A stretch of DNA of 41,286 nucleotides from a virus: the IMG/VR virus record IMGVR_UViG_3300045743_000340, positions 1-41,286 of that record, one strand, 5' to 3'. Position numbers and translations under genes: made by a program. Positions 15,154-22,818 of this stretch are shown one piece after another (position 1 is the stretch's first letter; each line of letters starts with the position of its first letter). The notes under the pieces were generated by a model. The model ran no database searches, was not told the origin of the DNA, and saw only the letters and a program-made list of their open reading frames with translations.

Positions 15154-16992
15154 TTAAGCCAGTTCCCAAAAAAATCCATTTAAAAGTTTTTTTTCATCAA
15201 TAGCTTTACGAACTGTTTTATGATGAACTTTACAAAACTCATAAGCATGTCGCAATGATGGAAAAATTTGTTCTTGTTTTGTTTCTGGATGAATTGACTT
15301 AATTTTTACTGCGCATTTTGGAACGTATTTAAAAAGTGTTGTATCATATGTTTCTAATAATTCAGGTGAGCAATTTTCTAAATAAATATAATAATGATCT
15401 TTATATAAAGTACCATTTTCAATTATTTTCTTAATATTAGAAATAGTCATCTTGAATGTTTGAGACATTACATTAAGTGAATTCGAGTGACCTGTAATAT
15501 TAGTTTTAGTAGTGTCTAATTCTAATATTACAGTGCAACCAGCTTTTTTAGAAATAATAGTAGGTTGGATATCATGAATAGTATCTGGGTCTTGATCTTT
15601 TTCAACAAGCACCCATCTGTATTTTTTATAAATTGTGTTATTTTTTATAGCTTCACGAATCCCTGTTTCCGAGAATGTATCATGTCTTTTATCTTCTATT
15701 AAATGTTCCATATTATCATAAAGTTTTACAATTTGAGTTAAATTATCTGGATCAATTTGCTGAATACGTCTTCCAAGGTTTGGTTTGTTAGCTTGGAATG
15801 CACGGGTGGATGTATTTTGAGACGTAGATGCAACTTGTGGTGTAGTATTTGGAGAAATAACTCGATTTTGACTTGGCCCATAGAATAAATGGTATATATT
15901 TTCCAATGTTTCACCTTGATTTATAAAAATTTTTATAATATCTATTTTTTGTTTTTCAAATAGTTGAAAGGGTGAAACTTCTTGATTTAATGGCCCATAT
16001 AATAAATTAGATATATCATCAAATGACTTACCATTATTTAATAACTCTTCTGTAAACTCTAATTTTTGTTTTTCAAATAGTTGCGAAGGTGGTAAAAAAT
16101 CATATGCATTAATGTGTTTTTCAACAATGGATTTTAATTGTTCATATGTGAACTTATTTGATAACTGTACAACTTCATGTGATACATGTCCAGTTTCAAG
16201 TGGTTTTTTAAATTTAGATTCTTGGATTTTTTTATCATTTAATATATTACGTTCGATATTTCTAAAATTATTACATTCAAATATATCTAAAAAAATTCCT
16301 TCACCTCCAAAAACAGTTTTGATACCTTTTTGTCTTTGATCTATATCATATGATGAACCAATTTTAATTAAATTATTAGATATTTCTATTAAATAAACAC
16401 AGTTTTTATCTTTGAGCATATTTAATAAAACTTTGTGTTTCTCCATTTTTTTATCTGTGACTCTTTCATTTTGTATATCCTTTATTTCTTCGTCCTTTAA
16501 TTGTAATTGTTTTTCTTGTAGTAACTTTTGTTCTTTTAAATCTTCTTTTATTAATTGGTTGGTTATATTCTCTAATTTTGTATAATACTTTCTTATTTTT
16601 TTCCCTTCTGTTGTTTTTGCCAACATACATAAACTTTTAAATGTATCTATATTTAGTAAAATTTCTTCTCGTGCAATTTGGCCTTTCTCCGTAGGGAGAA
16701 GGGTGATTTTGTAGTCTATATTTAGTTCAAAATTATTTTCTAATGTTCTTTTTGCATTCCCCTTGTTCGCAAATCCTAACATCTTAAAGATATTTTCTAA
16801 ATTAATTGGATATTCATCAGTTACATGATAATTTAGATACATGTATAGATTGGCAACATACCATTTTTGTTCTTCATTAGTAAAGTCTTTGTTTAATTTT
16901 TTTACTAATTTAGAGTGTAAATTTAAAGAAAACGTGGTGTTTTTAACAAGTTGCGAAAAGTCAATTGTAGTTGGTTTAATAAGTTCTGACAT
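15154..16992 (-). CDS. MSV199/T5orf172 (GIY-YIG-like) DNA-binding protein
   Basis: The 612-residue product begins with an MSV199 domain (about 20-145: NIFKMLGFANKGNAKRTLEN, then NIDTFKSLCMLAKTTEGKKI). A coiled-coil-like stretch follows (150-190). Next is a T5orf172 domain: NCVYLIEISNNLIKIGSSYD with downstream RQKGIKTVF, a GIY-YIG nuclease relative. Residues about 300-380 hold a duplicated block centred on QLFEKQK and LLYGP/LFYGP. The C-terminal 200 residues contain two NUMOD-like repeats: IVKLYDNMEHLIED with IKNNTIYKKYRWV, and NVMSQTFKMTISNIKKIIEN. Such proteins are common in giant viruses and phages and are thought to bind DNA. Whether it cuts DNA is unknown. A shorter paralogue is at 36952-38571. 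Confidence 0.8.
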   Translation of the reverse strand: MSELIKPTTIDFSQLVKNTTFSLNLHSKLVKKLNKDFTNEEQKWYVANLYMYLNYHVTDEYPINLENIFKMLGFANKGNAKRTLENNFELNIDYKITLLPTEKGQIAREEILLNIDTFKSLCMLAKTTEGKKIRKYYTKLENITNQLIKEDLKEQKLLQEKQLQLKDEEIKDIQNERVTDKKMEKHKVLLNMLKDKNCVYLIEISNNLIKIGSSYDIDQRQKGIKTVFGGEGIFLDIFECNNFRNIERNILNDKKIQESKFKKPLETGHVSHEVVQLSNKFTYEQLKSIVEKHINAYDFLPPSQLFEKQKLEFTEELLNNGKSFDDISNLLYGPLNQEVSPFQLFEKQKIDIIKIFINQGETLENIYHLFYGPSQNRVISPNTTPQVASTSQNTSTRAFQANKPNLGRRIQQIDPDNLTQIVKLYDNMEHLIEDKRHDTFSETGIREAIKNNTIYKKYRWVLVEKDQDPDTIHDIQPTIISKKAGCTVILELDTTKTNITGHSNSLNVMSQTFKMTISNIKKIIENGTLYKDHYYIYLENCSPELLETYDTTLFKYVPKCAVKIKSIHPETKQEQIFPSLRHAYEFCKVHHKTVRKAIDEKKLLNGFFWELA

Positions 16993-17144
16993 GGTAATAT
17001 TTGGATAACTATTTAATATTTATATTGGGTTTGTTATATTGTTAAATAACAAATCCTTTAAACTAATATTTTAATTAATTATTAATTAAAATAAATAAAA
17101 TCAAATATTTTGATTGATATTCTGATCTAGGGATGAATCAAGTT

Positions 17145-20100
17145 TTAACTAGAACAAGCTAAGCAGTCACTTTCTTCCTCTACAATTGTAGTTTCTCGTA
17201 ACTTTTGTTCTAATTCGGGGTTAACACTGAATTTGGCTGCACTACTATTTGTAGTTGATCTAAGGTAATACATACCTGTTTTTAGATGTTGTTTCCATCC
17301 ATAAAAGTGCATACTAGTTAGTTTTGCAAATGATGGATTTTTAACAAATAGATTCATTGATTGCATTTGATCTATGAATACTTGGCGATCAGCTGCTAAA
17401 TCAATTACAGATTTCATTGATAATTCCCAGCATGTTTTGTATAGTACTCGGATATTTTCAGGGATACTTGTAATAGATTGGATTGAGCCATTATTAAGAA
17501 TAATAGTTTCTTTCATTTCTTTATTCCACAATTTTAACTCTATAAGATCATCTACAAGGTATTTATTAAGGACAATGTACTCTCCAGACAAAACTCTGCG
17601 TTTATAGATGCAAGAATCGATTGGATCAAATGATTCCGAGTTTCCTAATATATGTGATGTACTCGCCGTGGGCATACATGCTGTCAACATCGAATTACGC
17701 ATACCATGTTCTTTTACTTGCCCACGGAGCAAATCCCAATCGTATCTACCAGATAAATATTCTGATAAGTCAATATTGTCAGATTCCTTGGCCAAATCAA
17801 ATTGGAATAATCCTTTACTAAATGGGCTCCCTTTAAATGTAGAATAACTACCATCAATTTTTGCAAGTTCCATACTACCTTCTAAACATCCATGATATAT
17901 ACATTCAAATACTTCTTTATTAATTTGCCTTGCTTCAGGTGAGTCAAAGGCAACTCGCATTTGGATAAAGAGGTGGTTTTCCCCTTGAATTCCAATTCCA
18001 AGAGGTCTATTTTCCATATTACTTAGTTCTGTTTCTGGTGTTGGGTAAACATTATTATCAATAACTCTATTCATTCCTAAAATAATATATTTAGCAACTT
18101 CATGTAATTTTTCAAAGTTAATAAATGGTTTCCCCTTACTATATTCTACATATTTAGGTAATGCAATGGATGCAAGGTTACAACAAGAATAGCGATCACA
18201 AGTAGATACTAAACTTATTTCACTACAGAGGTTCGACGATTTAATTACACCTATATTTTTTTGATTTGATTTTTTATTAATTGGGTCTTTATAAGTAATG
18301 TAAGGATTACCAGTTTCAATTTGTGATTCTAAAATTTTTGTCCAAATTTCTTGTGCCTTAATTTTACGACGATATTTACCTTCTGATACATATTTCCAAT
18401 ATAATTCAGCAAATTCTTCCCCAAATGATTCTGTTAATCCAGGACATTCATTTGGACACATAAGGTACCAATCTGAATCTGATTCTACTGCTTTCATAAA
18501 TTCATCAGAAATCCACATTGCGTAAAAGAGATCTCTTGCTCTCATATCTTCGCTTCCATTATTTTTACGTAATTCTAAAAAATCTAGAATATCTGCATGC
18601 CAAGGACTAAGATACATGGCAAATGAGCCCTTTCTCTTTCCTGAATTATGTACTAACCCCATATCTGTGAGGTAATTATGATTATCAATCATATTAAAAT
18701 CATATACTTCTCCAGAATAATTTATCTTCTTAATGGATCTGATTCTTCCCCATAATATACCATTCCATTCGAAATATTTTACAAATTGACCCTTATTTTT
18801 TAATTCAATTATTTCTGATAAAATTGAATGACGTGGAATCCGTAAACAATAACTTAATTGCTTTGTAGTAATAGTACGTCCATGTTTAGTTACATGTGAA
18901 CTCCCAATATTATCTCTAATATATCCTGAAGTAAGGATACCAATTCGTAAAAATAAATATCTCATTTGCATAATTAATTCATTAGAAGAACTTGTAAAAA
19001 TTAATTCTTTTAAATTAGAACCATCTGAACGCAATAATCCTTCTAATATTTTAAAAATTTTATCTTTTGGTAAATGTAAAAAGTCGTCTTTTATTTTTTT
19101 TTGATTGGATTTATCATACAACATATCTCTTGTTAATAAGTCATCATTACCAGACCATCTGATATTAGAACACTCTGTATCACTATTACATTCCCAATAA
19201 TGTATATTATTTTTTGTTAAAAACGTTCTAATAAATTCTTTTAAATCTGATTTTGTTTCATTTCCAAGTGTAACACCTTGTTCATTTCTACCATTGCAAA
19301 TATGTCCATCACCTAACATAATTCCATAAAATTTATAAAAATCTAAATCATGGTTTTCATTATCACATATATAAGTTGGAATAGGAAATCCAACTAAATC
19401 ATTTTCTGTTAATTCATTTGCATTATAAAAGTCTGGTTTGATAATACCCTTTTCTAATCTATTTTTTATTGTAGAATAATTAGTCATTTTATTTTGATTT
19501 TTTAATAAATATAATTCATGTTCTTTTGTTACTTTAACTGGAAATAATGTATTTGTAGCTCTTATTTCTAAAATTTCTTTATCGATTTTATTTTTAATAA
19601 CTTCATTTACTTTTTTAAATGACCCATCGATTGTAATTAATGAATCATCAGTAGTAATATCTTGCATTTGTTTTGGTCCAGATTTAGAATAAACCCATGT
19701 ATCAGGTGTGAAACATTGGTTGATATAGCAACTAACTGAATTATATGTTTTTAACATTGGGACAATACCATCACTAATTCCATTTGTTCCTTTGATTAAT
19801 GAACCTTTCGATCTAATATCAGATATATTCACTCCAATACCTCCGCCTAATTTACTTATTTTAGCAGTATCTGTAATTGTCTTAAAAATTCCTTCAAGGC
19901 AATCACTCGAATCTAATAAGAAGCAGCTACTGAGATTACCAGCTTTTGTCCCACCATTGAATAATGTAGGACTTGCAAATGTAAAATAATGTTGGGATAA
20001 TAATTCATATGTTTTTAATACATTTGGGATATCATCTAAGTGAACTGCTAATGCTACTCTCATATAAAGGTGTTGAGGGCGTTCTACTAGTACCATTTTT

Positions 20101-20576
20101 TTAGCTTCTTTATCAAAAGATTTCATAAGATAACTTTTTTCTAATGTTTTATATCCAAAGTAATCAAATAAGTAATCACGTTTATAATCAATCGCAAAAT
20201 CAATAGTGTCTTTGTTATTTTTAATAATTTCTAAAATCTCTGGTTTAATAATTTCATTATCTTTATTTAATAGCTCCATTACTTCACTAAAACATTCAAT
20301 TGTATTTTTATGTAAATTACTGATAATAATTCGAGATGCTAATTTAGCAAATTCTCTATTATCTGTTAAACTAATTGCAATACGCGCTGCTTCTTCATCT
20401 ATTTCAATTGAAGACATACCTTCGTATAAACTAGATACAACACGTTGTGCAATAATATCTTGATCAATTTTAGTTAATTTTCCAAGATCCTTATCGTTGC
20501 ATAATTTTTTTAATCTATATACAATTTTGTTAAAAGATACATTTTGTAGAGTTCCGTCTCTTTTTTGTATTTTCAT
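17145..20576 (-). CDS. Ribonucleoside-diphosphate reductase large subunit (R1) with intein
   Basis: The 1143-residue precursor would splice to about 786 residues, the usual R1 size. Residues 1-90 form an ATP-cone (MKIQKRDGTLQNVSFNKIVY). Active-site parts include SSCFLLDSSDCLEGI with the first redox Cys and SKLGGGIGVNIS. Later are NLCSEI with the radical Cys and Glu, CCNLASIALPKY with the partner Cys, and MPTASTSHILGNSES near the C-terminus. The tail ends DCLACSS, the swinging CxxC that relays reducing equivalents. The enzyme converts NDP to dNDP together with R2 (657-1736). The intein (18645-19715) interrupts the conserved Gly/Ser-rich KRKG segment. AAAAATGATT is at 20608-20617, 32 bases upstream. 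Confidence 0.97.
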   Translation of the reverse strand: MKIQKRDGTLQNVSFNKIVYRLKKLCNDKDLGKLTKIDQDIIAQRVVSSLYEGMSSIEIDEEAARIAISLTDNREFAKLASRIIISNLHKNTIECFSEVMELLNKDNEIIKPEILEIIKNNKDTIDFAIDYKRDYLFDYFGYKTLEKSYLMKSFDKEAKKMVLVERPQHLYMRVALAVHLDDIPNVLKTYELLSQHYFTFASPTLFNGGTKAGNLSSCFLLDSSDCLEGIFKTITDTAKISKLGGGIGVNISDIRSKGSLIKGTNGISDGIVPMLKTYNSVSCYINQCFTPDTWVYSKSGPKQMQDITTDDSLITIDGSFKKVNEVIKNKIDKEILEIRATNTLFPVKVTKEHELYLLKNQNKMTNYSTIKNRLEKGIIKPDFYNANELTENDLVGFPIPTYICDNENHDLDFYKFYGIMLGDGHICNGRNEQGVTLGNETKSDLKEFIRTFLTKNNIHYWECNSDTECSNIRWSGNDDLLTRDMLYDKSNQKKIKDDFLHLPKDKIFKILEGLLRSDGSNLKELIFTSSSNELIMQMRYLFLRIGILTSGYIRDNIGSSHVTKHGRTITTKQLSYCLRIPRHSILSEIIELKNKGQFVKYFEWNGILWGRIRSIKKINYSGEVYDFNMIDNHNYLTDMGLVHNSGKRKGSFAMYLSPWHADILDFLELRKNNGSEDMRARDLFYAMWISDEFMKAVESDSDWYLMCPNECPGLTESFGEEFAELYWKYVSEGKYRRKIKAQEIWTKILESQIETGNPYITYKDPINKKSNQKNIGVIKSSNLCSEISLVSTCDRYSCCNLASIALPKYVEYSKGKPFINFEKLHEVAKYIILGMNRVIDNNVYPTPETELSNMENRPLGIGIQGENHLFIQMRVAFDSPEARQINKEVFECIYHGCLEGSMELAKIDGSYSTFKGSPFSKGLFQFDLAKESDNIDLSEYLSGRYDWDLLRGQVKEHGMRNSMLTACMPTASTSHILGNSESFDPIDSCIYKRRVLSGEYIVLNKYLVDDLIELKLWNKEMKETIILNNGSIQSITSIPENIRVLYKTCWELSMKSVIDLAADRQVFIDQMQSMNLFVKNPSFAKLTSMHFYGWKQHLKTGMYYLRSTTNSSAAKFSVNPELEQKLRETTIVEEESDCLACSS
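18645..19715 (-). other. Intein in ribonucleotide reductase large subunit
   Basis: A 357-residue in-frame insertion, precursor residues 288-644. It starts at Cys in NQ|CFTPDTWVYSKSG and ends at VHN|S before GKRKGSFAMYLSPWH. Class 1 splicing residues are all present: Cys1, TKEHE in the B-block position, penultimate His, terminal Asn and Ser+1. The middle carries LAGLIDADG-type homing endonuclease blocks: FYGIMLGDGHI with an acidic residue, and ILEGLLRSDGSNLKELIFTS for the second. The endonuclease therefore looks intact enough to be active. Reductase inteins at this catalytic loop are known in phages, archaea and giant viruses. Confidence 0.92.
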
Positions 20577-20607
20577 ATTTTTCTATATATTGAGAATATA
20601 AAAAAAA

Positions 20608-20617
20608 AATCATTTTT
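20608..20617 (-). promoter_or_regulatory. AAAAATGATT motif upstream of the R1 gene
   Basis: Minus-strand copy, followed by a T-run, 32 bases before the ATG. Confidence 0.5.
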
Positions 20618-20636
20618 ATTTTTCAACTTTTTAAAC

Positions 20637-20816
20637 TAATAAACTCACTCCCATCGCTGCGCTCTGGAGTTCCTTATGTGATTTTTTATTTAAAAAATAC
20701 CTCTAAGTTCTCCTCTAAAAATATAGTAAAAAAATCCCGACAAGGAACTCCGGATCCAAGGCTAAAGACAAGCTTTAGCTTGGCTGAGCAGCGTAGCGAT
20801 GTGAGTGAGTTTATTA
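20637..20816. repeat. Large imperfect inverted-repeat element with a second palindrome inside its right arm
   Basis: Outer arms 20637-20660 and 20793-20816 match in reverse complement at 22 of 24 positions. A further inner match pairs GGAGTTCC (about 20666-20673) with GGAACTCC (20744-20751). The loop has the ATACCTCTAA string shared with the element at 11364-11507. The right arm is broken by about 36 bases containing the hairpin CCAAGGCTAAAG/CTTTAGCTTGG (20756-20783). This fills most of the 321-base gap between the divergent R1 and SLATT-like genes. I see no coding frame in the gap. Confidence 0.8.
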
Positions 20817-20825
20817 TTTGTCTTG

Positions 20826-20837
20826 TTTTGATCAAAA
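20826..20837. repeat. TTTTGATCAAAA palindrome plus hairpin
   Basis: Exact 12-mer, followed by AAAACTTTTTTGAAAAGTTTT (an 8-9 bp stem) and AATTTAAA, 60 bases before the ATG at 20898. Confidence 0.7.
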
Positions 20838-20897
20838 ACTTTTTTGAAAAGTTTTAATTTAAATAAAAAAATATATTACTCTAAATACTTAAAAAAA

Positions 20898-21692
20898 ATG
20901 CAAGATCACGAATCATATGATAATACTATAAATAGCAGTATTGAGCATAAGATTTTAACACAAGTAGAATATGATTTACAAAACAATGGTTGGAATGAAA
21001 AGTTAGAACAAATCTGTGTAAATACAGGTAAAAGTGCATATGAATTAAAAAATAGTCATGAAGTATTTTCTCGCAAATACGTATTTTATAGTAAATTATT
21101 ACATATATTTTTATTATTACTCACAACCGGTATGTCAGCTGATACATTTAATTATAATGATAACTCATTAGTTTATGATACTTTTAAAAGAATCATTATT
21201 TATATTATTACATTTTTAACTGTATTATTAAATTTCTTAAGTTTAGAAAAATTAGCGACTAAACATTCGATTGCATCAAGTAATTTTAGTATATTATATC
21301 ATGATATACAGCAACAGTTTTGTTTATCTAGAACGGCAAGATTAGCCGGATCAAAATATACAAGTAAAATATTAAAAACATACGACAATTTACTTTTAGC
21401 AGGGCCATTTGTTTCTCAAAAAGGAGAACCATTAAGTAATATTGAGATAAGTAATATTACTGATAAAAGTTTAGTAAATAAAAGGCATGGTGTTATATAC
21501 AATAAGTCTGAAATTATTGATAAAAGTAAATTAGAACAAATACATAAATGTAATGTTAATAATGATATTTTTTCAGAAAAAAATCTAGAAAATATTCCAT
21601 TAGAACAAGTAACGCAAATAAGAACTAAAGTAGCCCAAGCAAAAATCAAATTTGAATTACAAAGAAACCAAGTTCATCATTTAGACATCTAA
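20898..21692 (+). CDS. SLATT-like two-helix membrane protein
   Basis: I start at ATG 20898 (MQDHESYDN). An upstream in-frame TTG at 20844 lies inside a palindromic hairpin and is unlikely. The 264-residue product has two adjacent hydrophobic helices: KLLHIFLLLLTTGMSA (about 68-85) and RIIIYIITFLTVLLNFLSL (about 102-120). They are followed by EKLATKHSIASSNFSILYHD and a conserved-looking helical block with LSRTARLAGSKYTSKILKTY. This order resembles SLATT-type 2TM proteins, which in bacteria are nucleotide-signal effectors and which also occur in giant viruses with unknown role. The C-terminal 90 residues are polar. The match is by pattern only. It is convergent with the dNMP kinase gene. Confidence 0.5.
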   Translation: MQDHESYDNTINSSIEHKILTQVEYDLQNNGWNEKLEQICVNTGKSAYELKNSHEVFSRKYVFYSKLLHIFLLLLTTGMSADTFNYNDNSLVYDTFKRIIIYIITFLTVLLNFLSLEKLATKHSIASSNFSILYHDIQQQFCLSRTARLAGSKYTSKILKTYDNLLLAGPFVSQKGEPLSNIEISNITDKSLVNKRHGVIYNKSEIIDKSKLEQIHKCNVNNDIFSEKNLENIPLEQVTQIRTKVAQAKIKFELQRNQVHHLDI

Positions 21693-21712
21693 CAAAACAC
21701 TAATGCAATAAA

Positions 21713-21772
21713 AAACTATCTAAAGAAGTCAATAAAAAATCCGCACAAACTCCATAGCAATAAAATTATAGA
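21713..21772. repeat. Decayed copy of the large element's right arm
   Basis: TCTAAAGAAGTCAATAAAAAATCCGCACAAACTCCATAGC (in parts) lines up with the loop end and right arm of the element at 11455-11490, with several substitutions. No matching left arm is seen here. Confidence 0.45.
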
Positions 21773-21792
21773 TGTTTAAAAGTTTTGTCTTA

Positions 21793-21879
21793 TTTTGATC
21801 AAAAACTTTTCGTCTACCAAACTACCAAGTCGAAAGCAAGCTTTAGCTTGATGGAGATAGTTTGGCTAGACTAGGTAAA
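21793..21879. repeat. TTTTGATCAAAA plus nested palindrome with the AAGCTTTAGCTT core
   Basis: After the 12-mer (21793-21804) come AAAACTTTT, then CTACCAAACTA paired with TAGTTTGGCTAG. A core containing AAGTCGAAAGCAAGCTTTAG lies between them, and AAAAGTTTT closes the outer stem. The core is the same family as at 33345-33384 and 34385-34424. It lies in the convergent gap, next to the dNMP kinase stop. Confidence 0.75.
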
Positions 21880-21883
21880 AGTT

Positions 21884-22672
21884 TTACCATTGTTTTAAAT
21901 TTTCTAATCTATAAAAATGCATCCCATATAGATCTTGCATTCCTTGTGTTTCTTGACAGTAATTGAAATTGTACATGGAAAAGAATGAAGGACTCGATTC
22001 TAATTTATTACTATATAAATATGTAGAATCTGCTGGATATTTCGTAAATGTATTATCATTGAATTCTAGATAATGATTCCATGTATATATTAAATCTTCT
22101 CGAGTTTCACAATTGACAATAATGCGATCTCCGTCAAAATGTGACCAATTTAATGATGTTTCTGAAATATGATTTGAAATATCAGCAGTATATTCTGGTC
22201 TAAATATAAACCAACATTCCCCATTTAATTCTTCGATTAAAGCCTTTTCTTGTGGAAATCTACAGTCACCAATACAATAATTTTTATCTGGATGACTTGT
22301 AATAATATGTTTAACTTTATTAATATGCCAATTTGGATTAAATTTTCTAATCAAATCTGTACCTACTTTTTGTAATAATTCACGAACAGATTTTATGTCA
22401 CGTCCTTTTGGGAAAACATTTAAAATATCATTGTACGGAATCTCTATCAATGATTCTAAATTCATCAGTTGAGTATTAGTTAATTTAAATGGCATTTCTT
22501 GATCCTTTAATAAATTTAAGTCATCTAATGAAATATTTAATATAGCACATGCCACGTTTTTTAATGAATCCGCAAAATTAATTAAGTTGTATCCATGCTT
22601 TTGACATTGTTCAGCTAATAATGTTTTTCCTGAATGTTTTCTCCCTGAAAATGAAATAATTCTTTGTGTCAT
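21884..22672 (-). CDS. Deoxynucleoside monophosphate kinase-like P-loop enzyme
   Basis: The 262-residue product has a Walker A at residues 10-17 (GRKHSGKT). INFADSLKNVACAIL, RELLQKVGTDLIRKFNPNWH and CIGDCRFPQEKALIEEL follow. This order matches the phage T4 gene 1-type dNMP kinase family, which phosphorylates dNMPs to dNDPs and acts beside ribonucleotide reductase in dNTP supply. The ending contains a short Tyr/Phe-rich extension (about 215-262) with no assigned role. AAAAATGATT is at 22700-22709, 28 bases upstream of the ATG. It is divergent from the exostosin-like gene. Confidence 0.85.
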   Translation of the reverse strand: MTQRIISFSGRKHSGKTLLAEQCQKHGYNLINFADSLKNVACAILNISLDDLNLLKDQEMPFKLTNTQLMNLESLIEIPYNDILNVFPKGRDIKSVRELLQKVGTDLIRKFNPNWHINKVKHIITSHPDKNYCIGDCRFPQEKALIEELNGECWFIFRPEYTADISNHISETSLNWSHFDGDRIIVNCETREDLIYTWNHYLEFNDNTFTKYPADSTYLYSNKLESSPSFFSMYNFNYCQETQGMQDLYGMHFYRLENLKQW

Positions 22673-22699
22673 TCTTGAACTAAAATATTTTTTTTTTTA

Positions 22700-22709
22700 A
22701 ATCATTTTT
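22700..22709 (-). promoter_or_regulatory. AAAAATGATT motif upstream of the dNMP kinase gene
   Basis: Minus-strand copy inside long A-runs, 28 bases before the ATG. Confidence 0.5.
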
Positions 22710-22731
22710 TTTTCAATAACTTGTTTTCTTG

Positions 22732-22790
22732 TTTTGATCAAAAACTTTACGTTCAATAAACTTAAGTTTATTGAACAAGTGAAAAGTTTT
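22732..22790. repeat. TTTTGATCAAAA, outer AAAACTTT/AAAAGTTTT stem and 26-bp perfect palindrome
   Basis: 12-mer at 22732-22743. A perfect 26-base palindrome (GTTCAATAAACTT plus its complement) is at 22751-22776, enclosed by AAAACTTT and AAAAGTTTT. It lies between two divergent genes, so no transcript is expected to end here. Confidence 0.85.
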
Positions 22791-22818
22791 AATTTAAAGA
22801 AAAATACAATTAATATAA

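Noticed and set aside
17374-17847. Plus-strand frames inside the reductase large subunit gene
   Set aside because: Antisense to strongly conserved coding sequence (the LACS-ending R1 tail region); they read as shadows.
20844-20897. Upstream extension of the SLATT-like protein to a TTG codon
   Set aside because: The extension lies in a hairpin and AT-rich leader. ATG 20898 is a better start. The same reasoning moved the starts at 11635, 32585 and 36952.
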